In this document: positions 1 to 14,620 of the stretch, piece by piece
Layout: every line of letters starts with the position of its first letter
Position numbering within the stretch: the stretch's first letter is position 1
NCBI GenBank assembly: GCA_012934845.2
Contig: WNNJ02002176.1
Coordinates: 62,001-126,000 of the forward strand
Length of the DNA stretch: 64,000 nucleotides
Direction of reading: 5' to 3'
From: Pomphorhynchus laevis
Lineage: Eukaryota; Acanthocephala; Palaeacanthocephala; Echinorhynchida; Pomphorhynchidae
The notes under the pieces: generated by a model
What the model was told of the DNA's origin: nothing
Seen by the model: the letters and a program-made list of their open reading frames with translations, nothing else
Databases searched by the model: none
Position numbers and translations under genes: made by a program

Positions 1-1320
1 AAATCATAAAACGAACGAATAAAATCACAAGAATAATGAATAAATCATATTCTGGGTTAATTCATTAAGCCGAAATACAAAACACAAAATAGTAAACATT
101 TTGAAATACAAAAAAATAGCATTTGAAAAACAATAATTCGAAATTTCCTCTATCAATTCTTTAGAAATTAAGAATTTTAAATTGTTATATGATTGACCTT
201 TTGATAAGGGTAAAATCAAAATAGTATAAATTTTACAGGCATCGGGAAACAACAATAAAAATACAAAAATTAATAAGTAAGACTGTCATGCCCATTTGCA
301 ATAAACTTTATGAGGGTGAACAAGTAAAATAGAGAATTTTTGTGATCACGTTAACGAACGTAAATATGTCTATTGATTGGCTTAATAAATGCCCAAGTGT
401 GATCTTAAGTTGAATTGCTTAAAATTACGTTAATCTATTTAGACTATTTAGTGCATATTAATCAAAACATGGAAATTTGTACGTTTAAAAATTCGCGATT
501 AAAATTATCGTTTCAATAAATTCAGTAAATCAAGTATCCTTTAATATTTATTTTATTCGTTCTGAACGACATAATCAGATATTATCAAAACAAGTATATA
601 TAAGTCAATTTAACAAAATGAATATTGAATAGTTTTGCTTGTAATATGGAATCACTTTTTGTAGATATTAATACACTATTTTCGGCTTATTTCGTGGTCG
701 TTATTCAAGTAGCGGTTAACATAAGTACCATATCGTTTTTGTTTCAAAATGTACAATAGCGTAGGTTGAAAATATCGTGTCCTAGCAATAAAAATATGAA
801 CTTATGATCTGCTTAATATTTACGGTTAATGCAATCCAATGTAGAATTACGTAAACCTCAATTATATTGCTTGTGTAAATTACTGGTTTCTATCCTATTC
901 ATATTACATACCCTAAAATATTATAAGTCACATACGGATATCTTTACAGATCATTTTATCAACATGCTAAATGCAGTATTGTAATAATAGACTTGCATGG
1001 TTATCATCGACTCCCAAAGGGCTGTGAGAATAGCTACCATACAATATATTTTAAAGTGTCGTGTGATTTTGATTACTCATTGTATTCCTAGTTATATATT
1101 GTAAGTATTAATTAAAATTAGTGTAATGTGTATTTGTTCGCAAAATACAAAGTTTTTGTTAAATAATTTTGATAAGCAAAAAATCATTCTTAAACCAAAT
1201 TGAGTAGATTAGCGATTTATTTTATAAATCGATAACTTACTTTCACTTATTTGTTTAATCAATAATGTGATAAACATTTCATAACGAATATCTCAAAACG
1301 AGAGTTATACCAATCCGCGT
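1..1320. other. AT-rich non-coding DNA
   Basis: I see no credible exon, RNA gene or named repeat here. Open frames on both strands are short and low in complexity. If the zinc-finger exons downstream share 5' exons, this would be intron or flank of that gene. Confidence 0.5.
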
Positions 1321-1328
1321 GAATTTTG

Positions 1329-1431
1329 TTAGTCATTTTAGCCAGACGCGGAAGAACAACGAAATGCACTGCTAAAAAACACTGCTGGCAGTGTTTTTCG
1401 TTGTTCTTCCGCGTCTAGCTAAAATGACTAA
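1329..1431. repeat. 103-bp near-perfect hairpin (MITE-like)
   Basis: The two ends are inverted copies of about 45 bp: TTAGTCATTTTAGC at the left reads back as GCTAAAATGACTAA at the right, and the GC-richer core AGACGCGGAAGAACAACG is matched by its complement. Only about 15 bases of loop remain. The arms are far richer in GC than the flanks. It could be a short MITE or the source of a foldback RNA; no transposase is present. Confidence 0.75.
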
Positions 1432-1696
1432 TTTATTTCATTATCTTCTGTTTAACAATCAATAATAATGATGAATAATAAATGGGCAGTAATATACACA
1501 GTCTGATATAAATTATTTAACTTATTTTATTGCAATTTTCTTATCAGACTGTACACATTATCCCGTTATATATTTATATCGTTCAGAATTACGTTTGGGT
1601 CAAATTTATACTTTATACGGCAAGTCATCCCCGAGGAAAAATACACAAACTGTTTTTCAAATAATATTTCGGATGTCCGAAGATGTCTTTTGTCCT

Positions 1697-1818
1697 CAAA
1701 GGATTTTATGATATTTTTCAATTAGTTTTTCCAAAAAAAGTACACAGATAATTGAACAAAGAACTAATTGTAAAAAAATTGAAAAGCTAATTGATAAATA
1801 TCATAAAATCCTTTGAAG
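1697..1818. repeat. Second palindrome, about 120 bp
   Basis: CAAAGGATTTTATGATATTT at the left is complementary to AAATATCATAAAATCCTTTG at the right. A second nested pair, CAATTAG and CTAATTG, lies inside. The arms are about 28 bp with an AT-rich centre that can partly fold again. It lies 270 bp from the previous hairpin but has unrelated sequence. Confidence 0.7.
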
Positions 1819-2345
1819 AGGCTGCTCTGGCAGACGAAATATTAGTTGAAAAAAAAACAAGTTATGTATTCTTTCTCGTGGATGACTCTCCATGTAAAGA
1901 TTATATATTTATATACTTATTTGCTTTTTATTTTTCGGTTGTTTTGTTTTTCTATCTGTAAACTCAGTGCATGCTCTCACTGCCTCAGCCGCCGCACTCT
2001 AACTACTACAAGTTTTAATCTTTTGTAGTAAATTGATGATAAAGAACGCACACTCACCTATTTCCTAATTTATTTATGTGATACAGCACACTGCACCAAA
2101 CACACTAACTAGCAACTATGATTTTGACTTTGTGTTATCTTCAGAGCTATCTTTAAAAATCGTTTTCTGTGTGATAAGATCTTGTGAAAAAGCGGTATAT
2201 TGTATATTGTTCATATTGCTTTTGCACGTGGAATTTTTCTAAAATTAGCCAGAATGAATATATGTATGTATAGATTAAAGTATCAGTATATGTATAACTT
2301 TACCATTACTGTAATAATGGTGGCCTTAAAAATTCGTTGATTCAG

Positions 2346-3229
2346 GTGGTCATCATTTATTCGTCGCCAATGAGTGCCATCAACAAAGCCTTCTTAATAA
2401 TAATCCATGTGCCGGTGGTAAATCAGCAGAAGAAGAAACGCATCATTTTAGTGAGAATTGCCTGATTACGCGTTGGAGTAATTTGTCAGGTGTTCTGCAT
2501 CAACGCCGACACCTGAGTCGGCACGAACATATTAACATGGATAGTCAAAGTAGATTGTTTCTTCAAGTGCGGAACGCCGCCGCAACGAGTTCAAGTACTT
2601 CTGCCAACACGGCTACAACTGGTACAGTAAACATCAACAACATCAATACAATAAGCATTGATGATGAAAATCAATTACATCCACCCCAAGCTTCTTCGCA
2701 TTCGCTATTAGAAGCTGGCAAAGATGTCAACTGCCAACAAACAGTAGCCACCACCACGAATAGTAGTAGTTCCGTTTCGGCGATTGTCGCATCGACTAAT
2801 AATCTAACAAACCTACTAGCCTCGAAAAAGAAAAAACAATGTCCTGTATGCATGAAAGATGTTAACGTAAACTATTTGAAAATTCATTTGCGTCGGCATT
2901 TTAATCACAAGCCATTCGTCTGCAAGTACTGCTCCAAAGCTTTTGCCGATAGTGGAGACCTACAAAAGCACGTCAGAATTCATGAAGAGGACAAACCGTA
3001 TCTGTGCCCGATTTGCTGCAGCGCCTATACTGATTGTAGCAACTGGAATACACACTTAAGAACACATGCGAACACCAGTAATATCTGTGCTATTTGCCAG
3101 TTGAGCTTGGATAACTTTTCGAATTGGTTGGCTCATATTCGGGAACACGGAAAAAAACACATGACTCGTAATTTACCTGGCGGAATCAAATTTCGCACGA
3201 AGCCACGGAATGTGATGAATTTCAAATAA
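2346..3229 (+). CDS. Terminal exon encoding four C2H2 zinc fingers (paralogue 1)
   Basis: This is the last coding exon of a C2H2 zinc-finger protein, probably a nuclear DNA-binding regulator. The frame is open from just after an in-frame stop at 2327 to the TAA at 3227. The likely acceptor is TTGATTCAG ending at 2345, so the exon starts with two bases that complete a split codon and gives about 293 residues. A Ser/Thr/Asn-rich linker is followed by four fingers: 2840-2899 (short, C-x2-C-x11-H-x3-H), 2921-2983 (with SGDLQKHVRIH), 3005-3067 and 3086-3148 (NWLAHIREH). The upstream exons are not seen. Order, spacing and motifs match the exon at 10902-12115, as does the splice phase. No methionine near the start is needed if the 5' exons lie elsewhere. 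The family is not identified beyond C2H2. Confidence 0.8.
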
Positions 3230-6257
<3,028 letters not shown>

Positions 6258-6278
6258 GTGTTTATCTGCTGCAAGAAC

Positions 6279-6461
6279 CCTGCTCTTGTATACAAAAAAA
6301 GTACTCTGTGTATCATCCTGCTCACATCCTTTCTGCTTTACTATCTATTGAGTCGAATAAGTACCGACGTGTTGTTTGCATTGCAAATACTATCTATTTC
6401 TGCCATCCAAACGCTTTTGCCTCTAGCTTCTTTGCTCATCCTTAATGCCCGGACTTTCGAA
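6279..6461 (+). CDS. Candidate internal exon of an unrecognised membrane protein
   Basis: A GC-richer island in very AT-rich DNA. It is open for 61 codons between a possible acceptor (CTGCTGCAAG, ending at 6278) and a good donor (CGAAG|GTATGA at 6461/6462). The product is strongly hydrophobic, with two stretches that could span a membrane (around LCIILLTSFLLYYLL and LLPLASLLIL). The length is a multiple of three, so splicing would keep frame. I recognise no family and find no partner exons nearby. It could equally be a spurious frame or a fragment of an old gene. Confidence 0.3.
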
Positions 6462-8740
6462 GGTATGAATTTTTAATTTTTACTTTATAACAATTTCCTT
6501 TTAATTACATTAATTTGAAATTAGAATTTACATTTTATAACTAACAATTTACTAACTTTAAATTTAGATATAATTAGAAAGCTATTTTCATGCTACCCCT
6601 TTCTTTGTAGACATTCATATGTAAATTAAAATAAATGTAATTACTGTATAAAATACAGTAATATATATAATTATTACTTTTAATTCGTAAAATAAAAAAA
6701 GTATTATTTAATTTTTTTAAATTTGTTAATTCTTTCGTTTTATAAAGTAATAATTTATATACTAAATGTGTCCCAACAATGGAGTTGAAATTCTGTGCAT
6801 TTAATTATACAATATAATATTGTTTCAAATAGCTAGTTGAAATTCATTGTGAATTTCATTCGCGTGTCCGTCGATCATATCGCCATTTTTACAATAATCA
6901 GTTTTCGACTAACTGTGTATTCATTAATTAATCTGAGGTTGTACTTTTTCAAATGCATTAAACCGTGTATAATTGAATTATACCGTTATGATTTGCAATA
7001 CAAGGAACTTTTTATTTAAATAAAATTATAATAATTATAAACTATAAATAAATTAATCATCGTCAAATCATTTAGTGAAAATTAGGGTTTTGCGTTAGTA
7101 TATTACATGACATCGAATCCATTTAATTTTGAATACCCACGTAATGTATTGTCTAATATTATATTTCGTAAATGCTATATTCCAAAATTAAATAAGATAA
7201 TTGTGATTTCATTATGATTATAAATCAATTTTAACTTTAATTGCGATACATAAAAAGGATCACGGAGCACATAACCGGCTTTAGCAAATTGATGACTGTA
7301 TAATTATTACAAAGACAATTAAATGAGAGTGTTTAAGTGTTTTGATAAGAACTTTTTCAATCTAGTGTTTTGATAATTGATATTATATAAGTGATGGAAA
7401 AATTGATAAACTATTGATAGTTATATATTTTACTTTCTAATATTAATATCCATGTTCAGGATCAGTTTATTTGAATTCGTTAATCTAACTATTTATATTT
7501 TGAGAATTTTGTATAAATCGTGTTTGATTGTAAGGCTCTTATAATATGTTCCTATTGGAACATTTCTATTATTAATGGTAAATTTTATATAAAACACCTA
7601 CTTTTCGCATATTACATTTCAAATTTCTGCTGCATGTTCCAAGACACTTACGTAAACGGAGTATTTAATAATTATAATATAATAATAACTTTAATCTCAG
7701 CAGAACGTCCTTATTCTTAACGTTTTAATAATAAAAATGAATATATCCGAAATGTTAAGGTAGTAAAAAACTCGAAAATTTATCGTATTAAACGAAATTA
7801 GAAGGAAATTATTTAAATATCATTGTGTATTTAATGGTAAATGCTTCCGTGGAAATATTCTTCTTATTAAAATAACTAAATATATATATAAGTAGATGTT
7901 TGTAAAATAAATTTTATTGAAGTAAATATTAATGCATTTACATAAATATTAATAAATTTATGTAAATATGATATTAATATCATATTACCATATTAATAAT
8001 ATTACCATTAATAATATTATAATATAATATTAATATTAACATTTATATTAATATATTTTATTGAGATTAATATAAATAAAATGTTGATAAAACGTAGTAA
8101 ATCAATACACTTACCCTAGACATTTAATTATTCTAATCGATTAATCGCATTTTATATTATACAATATTAATCTGGTACATGGAAATGTTTATCAATTAAA
8201 AAACGATTATCATTGCTCTAAAATTAAAATCCAAGCCTTTAAAAATACGATACGTTATTGTATATATGTGACCATTCTTCTCAGCAACCGTGCATGAGGA
8301 ATATTTATTGAGCCCTTTATTTTATTATGATAAGAAATTAAGATATTGCACCTCGATTAAAACAATTAACATTTTTATAAAAATAAACATATCGCAATGA
8401 TAAATCACTTAGAGAAGATAATATATAATTTGCAGATTGATGCAGTACCATGATTCTGCTCTATGCGAATAATATAGTTATCAATCTCAATTTTTATGTA
8501 ATTTGTTTAAAACTTAAAGCTAAGACAAAAGCGAACAATAGGCTGATGTTCAAATAATTTGTTTTTAACCGCAAGCCGAATCTAAATAAATATTTAGACT
8601 AGCGGTAATAGAATAAAATTTATAAAATTTATGAATATTAAAATCCAATTTTATAAAAATATAGGAAAGAGCACCTAAACACACATTAAATTTATTTTTT
8701 ATTGATTAGATAACTTCCGATTTAATATTAAGGTCTTAGT
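6462..8740. other. AT-rich non-coding DNA
   Basis: No supported exon, RNA gene or recognisable element. Several short A/T palindromes (for example around 7970-8060) look like simple-sequence drift. Confidence 0.45.
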
Positions 8741-8895
8741 TTTCTAAAAGCAGTACCGTGATTCCCGAGAGATTTCATTTATATTTAATAGAATCTTACT
8801 TTTATATAAAAACTAGTGACAAATTACTTCTATTTAATTTACACATACTCACACTTATCCAGGGAACACAAACCATGCGTTATCAAACGAAAACA

Positions 8896-8943
8896 CAATG
8901 CTAGACACGTGTTTCGTTTTTATGGGGCTCATTAGTAGCCATG
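8896..8943 (-). ncRNA. Decayed hammerhead ribozyme, unit 1
   Basis: On the - strand the order is GGCTA, CTAATGAG (one change from CTGATGAG), a poorly pairing stem II, CGAAAC, then CACGTG before UC and TAGC. GAAAC and the GUC cleavage triplet are kept, but stem II and the conserved G of CUGAUGA are lost, so activity is unlikely. Confidence 0.5.
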
Positions 8944-9195
8944 ACTTCTATCAGTTGGTACCTTAACACAAACTGTCACGAGTATGTTGATGCAGTTCTT
9001 TGCTGATCGATCCGTATTCACTATAATATTTTGTAAATATATAAGCTTAAAAAACCAGCACAGGATTCACGAGAGATTACAATTCTATTTCAAAGAGTTT
9101 AACTCTAAATAAATAGGTGATACTAAATTTGCTTGCTTTACGCATGCACACTGTCATCCGGTAAATTCAAACTATTCGTTATCTAAAGTCAACTC

Positions 9196-9241
9196 AGCGC
9201 TAGACATATGTTTAGTGCTTATGGAACTCATCAGTATCGTG
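9196..9241 (-). ncRNA. Decayed hammerhead ribozyme, unit 2
   Basis: The - strand keeps a perfect CTGATGAG box and the GTC cleavage triplet followed by TAGCGC. The GAAAC box reads TAAAC and stem II is weak. Stem I is partly paired (CGATA with TAGCG). Probably inactive. Confidence 0.5.
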
Positions 9242-9497
9242 AACGTGACTCCATCCACTGGCATCTTAACGCACACTGACACAAGTAAATCTATGTAGTT
9301 CTCTGCTGATCTATAATTAGATTTAATTATATTTCGTTTTAAAGTATAATATACAAAACCATCCCAGAATCCACGATATATTCCATTTATATTTCATAAA
9401 GTTTAAGATTAAAACTGAAAAGTAATCCATCTACTTGCTCCACGTGTGCGCTCAGTCATCTAATGAATTCAAAGCATGCGTAACCAAGCGCAAACAC

Positions 9498-9542
9498 AAC
9501 GCTAGACACCTGCTTCGTCCTGAAGGGACTAATTAGTAGCGT
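9498..9542 (-). ncRNA. Decayed hammerhead ribozyme, unit 3
   Basis: The - strand has a perfect 6-bp stem I (ACGCTA with TAGCGT) and a good stem II (GTCC with GGAC). CUGAUGAG has become CTAATTAG and GAAAC has become GAAGC. The fold survives better than the catalytic bases. Confidence 0.5.
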
Positions 9543-9825
9543 AAAAATGATACTCATCCACTGGCGTCTTAACACACTGTCATAAGTATATTGATGTAGC
9601 TATCTGCTAATTTAAAAACATATTATATTATATTTAATTAATTTTATATTATATTAAAAAATAATATAATAAATAATATATAAATAATTAATAATATAAA
9701 TAATATATTTTAATATAAATAATATAATAATAAATAATATATAAATAATATATAAATAATAAATAATATATTAAAAATTATTATATTTGATATTTATTTA
9801 ATTATTATATTTAATTATTAAATTT

Positions 9826-9893
9826 TGATTTAGCATTATTATGTTTTGTTTATTTTATAATTATATTTAATACGTAGACTCAGTTAGCTGATT
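9826..9893 (+). mobile_element. Solo end of a Penelope-like element
   Basis: This stretch (GATTTAGCATTATTATG.. then ACGTAGACTCAGTTAGCTGA) matches the end of the Penelope-like copy at 60404-60475 closely and that at 31138-31165 in its last 26 bases. No reverse transcriptase is attached here, so it is an isolated terminal fragment. Confidence 0.6.
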
Positions 9894-10901
9894 TGATATT
9901 TTGTTAAAGAACACAACTCTCACTAATTAGCATCTTAGCATACTACAACAAATATATTGATGTATTATTGATGCTTATTTATAAATAGATTCCATTATAT
10001 TTTGTAAAATGTATATAATTACCGGAGTTTTTTGAAACCCCCTGCATATAAATAAATAACAAAACTTATCTAACCATTATTCGAATAAATACATATAAGC
10101 GAAGAACCGACTTTTATGTCACAGTAATTTCTTTTGTACAAAAAGTAGCAAATAGCGAAAGCTATATATACTAGTATGTGTCATTATTAAACAGCATATT
10201 CTATATGTGTTTGCACTACTGACAGATCCCTACTATCAGGGATATCAATCTATATGGCACGATACCTGACGATATACGTACACTCTGACACAGCATGTCA
10301 AATTTTAGACTTTGGCATGTTTGCATTGTTTCGTCCGATTTTGACATCAGAAGGCTGTGTATCGGCGTTGCTTACTTTTGAACCCTAGTTCCAATTAAGA
10401 TTTGAACCTAGGTTATTTCTGTCAGTGCCCTAACGTCTTATAGACTATGCTAAACATTCATTAGAGCTAGAAATTCCTAAATACATATAAATCCTTATAT
10501 ATTTTTGTGGTTTCTTATATTGATATATCTCATATACTTAGGAACTGCAGGTCCAAAAGGAACGCTGATTTCACAGCTTTCTGATAATCCCACGTATATT
10601 ATTACACAGTAGTAGGAGGAGGAGGCTAAACGATAATTTAACATATCAGAGGCTAAGTGCTGATATGTTCTGAGTCAGAGTGTATGGAGTTGAATAACGT
10701 TTATTATAAATATAGCAGATTTAAAAAGTGCACAATAGATCTACCTCACATAAAGTCCATAATACTAGGTGTTGATAATTAAAAATTTACGTCAGCGTAA
10801 TATAGTAATATAAATACATACTATCTGCAAGTAGTAATGTTTCTAAGCAGTAATTACTGTATTTTATTGTAGATAATGATTATATTTTGTTTTCTATTAA
10901 G

Positions 10902-12115
10902 GTGAATCCTCTTTTGAAATTATTTCAAACAAGCGTATTCGTTTGCCAGATATATTAGACCATCGGACTAAATCAACTCAAATTTATGACTTCAATCAAA
11001 GTGAAACGAATGACGAGGACATTTCGCTCAAATATAACCAGATTCGTAATTCAAGACATGAAGAGCTGTATCGATTTGGAAATAGGTTAGATAGAAGCAG
11101 CAAGGTAGATGAAGACGAGGATGGAGAAGGTGATAACGTGGCTTTTTCGTCCATTTCTGAGCATGATCATGAACTATATCCCTGTAATGTTCTTCTTAAT
11201 GATAGTGCTGTTACATTTAGCAGTGGCAGCGGAAGGCATCGTTCTAAAATCAGCGGTACCACATCAATAAAACACGAGTATCCTTCGAATCACTCTGCCG
11301 ATAATGTTGCTTCACTGAAAGCTGCTGAAATGAACACGGCTGAGAGAAACTTTCATTTGGATTACAATTGTAGTCCTGGCGGCGGGGCCACTTACATCAA
11401 TGAAGAAAATAGATCAATCAAGGGTGGTTGCGGTAACGGTGACATTTCCATAATGTCACAGGATCGCACAATGATGGGCCATCTACGCGCCGTCACCACT
11501 ACTACTTCTACCGCTGCTATTACAGGCAAGAATATTGTCGACCATAGTTTGCAGCAGTCATCGGTAGGTAGTATGATGCCTGCAACAAAAACACAACCTA
11601 ATTCACCCATATATCAATCTCATCCAGCTCAGATAACACAGAGAAATCCAGTCGCACTGACTTCAACCGCAACGTCCACAACAACATCCGTTCCGAACAC
11701 TCAGTTTCACTCACGACAACTTGGAAACTTCAAACGGTATGAATGTGGATATTGTGGCAAAATAGTGACCAATATTCAGATACATGTTCGTCGCCATACA
11801 AACGAAAAGCCATATAGCTGTGAATACTGCGAAAAAAGATTTACTAATTCAGGTGATCTTCAAATTCACACTCGTATACACACAGGAGAGAAACCGTACC
11901 GATGTCCACTATGCGGCAAATCTTACCGAACCATTGGTAATTTCAATTCTCATGTAAAAACTCATGATAGTGGTGAACGGCCACATCGTTGTATATTATG
12001 CAATGAAACGTTTGAACAAACAAGGGATTGGTTTTCCCATTTGCGGTCTAATCACAAACTTTCCACTCCAGTTCAAGCTACAATTAGTTCGGGTGGAAAC
12101 AGCACAAATAATTAG
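10902..12115 (+). CDS. Terminal exon encoding four C2H2 zinc fingers (paralogue 2)
   Basis: Open from an acceptor (TTTTCTATTAAG, ending 10901) to the TAG at 12113, about 403 residues after the split first codon. The N-terminal part has acidic stretches (for example VDEDEDGEGD) and a long Ser/Thr/Asn-rich linker. Four C2H2 fingers follow at 11744-11797 (unusually short, C-x2-C-x9-H-x3-H), 11819-11881 (SGDLQIHTRIH, followed by the classic TGEKPY linker), 11903-11965 and 11990-12055 (DWFSHLRSNH). The arrangement repeats that at 2346-3229: short first finger, SGDLQ second finger, an NW/DW last finger, and the same splice phase. It is therefore a paralogue or alternative last exon. The role is presumably sequence-specific DNA binding in the nucleus. 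The 5' exons were not found. Confidence 0.85.
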
Positions 12116-12883
12116 ACGAGTTATAAATGCAACAATGTACATTTTATATGCTTGATATCTGGGATTTATACGCCCAATTTTATTTCTTTTAAAGGCTGAA
12201 ACAAAGTTTCAGTGTTAGAAAATGTGCGGGTTAAGGAAATACATCTTTGTTACATATACACAGTTTCATCATTTGGTTGACACTTTTTAAAAATGTGTTC
12301 CTTTTGCTAAACAATGTATTTATATATCATAGCAATTTTTGTTTCCTAATCAATACAAGCTTTAAAATAAATACATAAATTAAAAAAATTATTTTTTTTA
12401 AATGTTATAGTCTTAAATTATTGGCACATCTTTTAGTCTTTTGACAGGACCTTGTAGCGACAATTTTTAATTTGATCCGTAATAGATCCCAAAATACTGC
12501 GACATTGGCTAAGCAGCCTTGTGAGTCATTTTTTGGTGTGGTCGATATTAACTTCAACCAAATCTACCAGAAAACAATTTTTATTTCGTCTATTTTTGTT
12601 CAGCAAATGACAGTAAACCGAGAATTGTCTGTATACTTGTATATTATAATTATATACTGATACGACATTAACAAAAACGTAAAGATCGAAACTATGGCTT
12701 TGGGATAATATGTTTTTTATTCATGCGGCGATTAACAGTGTGTGCGTGCAGTAATGCTTTTCAAATGTTAGTAATTACACGACTATAATAAACTAAATAA
12801 AAATCAATTAACCAGCAATGAAAAACCGCATGCTTTTAACCGCAATAAATTTTATTACATGCTCCATTGTGATATTTGATGCC
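12116..12883 (+). other. Probable 3' UTR and flank
   Basis: AT-rich sequence after the zinc-finger stop, with AATAAA-like signals near 12366. I see no gene. Confidence 0.4.
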
Positions 12884-13770
12884 TGCGAGAATTGTTAACA
12901 GGGTGGAAATATTGCTGTACACCAAGCGATTCTTCTACGAAGACGACCCAGATGCACGTCAGTTCTACCCTATTACAGGTGTGCCTCAAGGCTCCCCACT
13001 TTCTCCAATCTTGTATCTTGCTGCCTCCATTGAACTCTACAAAAAATTCAAACGCGATCAACATCTTGTAGTATACGCTGATGATACCACAGCCCTGTTC
13101 TCTGGTCGCAGATGCAAAGATGTAGTCTCTGACATCAGCCGTTTCTTTACTAGATTAAATGATCAGCTGCCCTTGTTTAACCTTGTTTTAAATTCCTCCA
13201 AATCGCAGGTGGTTGTCTTTCATGGCGCCCCTGCGACAAAGCAAAAACTTAAGAGATTAACACTCTCAGCTCTAACTTCCATCCTGACTAATCAACCACT
13301 CCCTACCTTCACAAATCGAGTAAAATACTTGGGGTTCACCATTACGGTGAACTGGTCAGCAAAAGCTGACCTGGATAGACTAAAACGTATCCTGAAGAAA
13401 GCTAGATGGGCCCTGAAACGAGCCCAACATATGTCATTGAAAGATAAAACCCAAGTGCGCCTCTGGGGTACTTGGGCTATCTCAGGATTAGTCTTCTTTT
13501 CAGGAGGACGTCCCTCAGAACAAAGACTAAGATTTCTTAAGCTCCTCATCTTGCGATTACCGAGCATCGTCCGCCTTGATTGGATTATTCGGGGGGGGTG
13601 AAAGACCCCGGGTGGTTCAGTCGAAGAGCGGTGTGTCGGATTTGCTGGGGGCTCAGATCTCGCTGGAACTGAGGCCTTAAAGATTGGTGAAGACTTTATT
13701 CGCGACTGGTTAACTAACTTTTTATTCCTGTATTTTTTATACAAGTTTCTTTTTTATTTTATTTTTTAGT
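12884..13770 (+). mobile_element. 5'-truncated I-type LINE, reverse transcriptase part
   Basis: The fragment starts abruptly inside ORF2. It keeps the RT motifs GVPQGSPLSPILY and the catalytic VVYADDTTAL, then the KYLGFTITVNWS and WALKRAQHMSL blocks of the C-terminal part, in one frame to 13601. A run of eight to nine G near 13590 ends that frame; the usual C-terminus (DPGWF..) continues in another frame to the GGCTCAGAT box. The AT-rich tail runs to about 13770. The same family occurs at 15900, 17640, 22300 and 56561. Of these, this copy has the best preserved RT core. Confidence 0.85.
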
Positions 13771-14610
13771 TGTCATATAACACAAATATTGGTTATTTAA
13801 GAAAATCTTTATATTAATATTTACTATATGGGCCACTCGCTCTCCGGATGGATATGTGCATTATTACCAAATCCTTCACAAATTAAGAAGAATTCGCGGT
13901 GGTGATCTGGTGGTAAAGCTTAAATTGGTAATAAAGTTTAATGTTTGCTGCTGGCAATTTAGCTATTTGTTTTAGCATCTGTTGGTATTATAGTTTGAGT
14001 CATCAAAGGAATAAATGAAATTAAACTCTTGTTTTACAAAACAATTCAATTAAGCGTAATGACTAAACACACAAATATCCAACTAGTAATGATACCGTTC
14101 CTTTGAAGCACCTTATATATACTTTAGCAAGCTATATTCAAAATTACATTATTATCGTTAGTCGTTGTTGGATTTTAGCAGGCAACATCCTGAGGACATT
14201 TGTTCCAGACTACCTTATCTATATACCTCACAATGCTTTTGACGTAAGCGGAACCTAAAAAATATTTAAATACCCAAGTATGCATTTACACCTATTATCA
14301 AACTGACATGTAGTAATACGAAACGCGTTTAATACGCTAAGCTTATACAATTTTATTATCACTGAACGCAGTAGAAGATAACATCGTGCATTGTACTATT
14401 TTACTTTGATGGTGATTTTACGTAAAGTTTAAATTTTAAGCTTTTTGAGAGCCAAATATTTTGTGCCAACCATAAATGCATTGACTAAACCTTGTGTCGT
14501 TTAAAGCAGCAAACTAACGAATGAGACTAAACTAGTAAGCCTCTAGACCATAAAATAAAATAATATATATAACGGCGAGTTTATGTGGTATTTTCATTTT
14601 TTAAATAAAT
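13771..14610. other. Non-coding DNA before the FLYWCH exon
   Basis: No gene or named repeat supported. The final pyrimidine-rich stretch serves as the acceptor of the next exon. Confidence 0.45.
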
Positions 14611-14620
14611 TTGATTTCAG

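Larger units (their letters stand above)
8750..9620 (-). repeat. Tandem array of about 300-bp hammerhead-bearing units (retrozyme-like)
   Basis: Three diverged direct repeats share the block GCTAGACA..GTTT, then a CATCAGTA-like box, then a TTAACACA-type box. The CTAGAC marks stand at about 8901, 9200 and 9501, a period of 299-301 bp. Read on the - strand, each unit carries the parts of a type I hammerhead: stem I, a CUGAUGAG-like box, stem II, a GAAAC-like box, a very short stem III, then GUC before the other half of stem I. A partial fourth unit is seen near 9905-10000. Known animal retrozymes are tandem, non-autonomous, hammerhead-bearing repeats of this size, so that is the best fit. No coding capacity is present. 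Confidence 0.65.

Noticed and set aside
2671-2853. - strand frame inside the zinc-finger exon
   Set aside because: Antisense shadow of the C2H2 exon's low-complexity linker.
10324-10360. CTGATG..GGACGAAAC on the - strand, hammerhead-like
   Set aside because: Two bases of the first core box are missing and no stem I or cleavage site can be paired.
10385-10460. tRNA-like A box and B box (GGTTCAAATC) on the - strand, possible SINE head
   Set aside because: The anticodon loop is too short and the T arm does not pair; the B box lies in a longer unrelated hairpin. A degenerate SINE is possible but not supported.
13292-13744. 150-codon frame on the - strand
   Set aside because: It is the antisense shadow of the I-type LINE RT; the + strand frame has the RT motifs.
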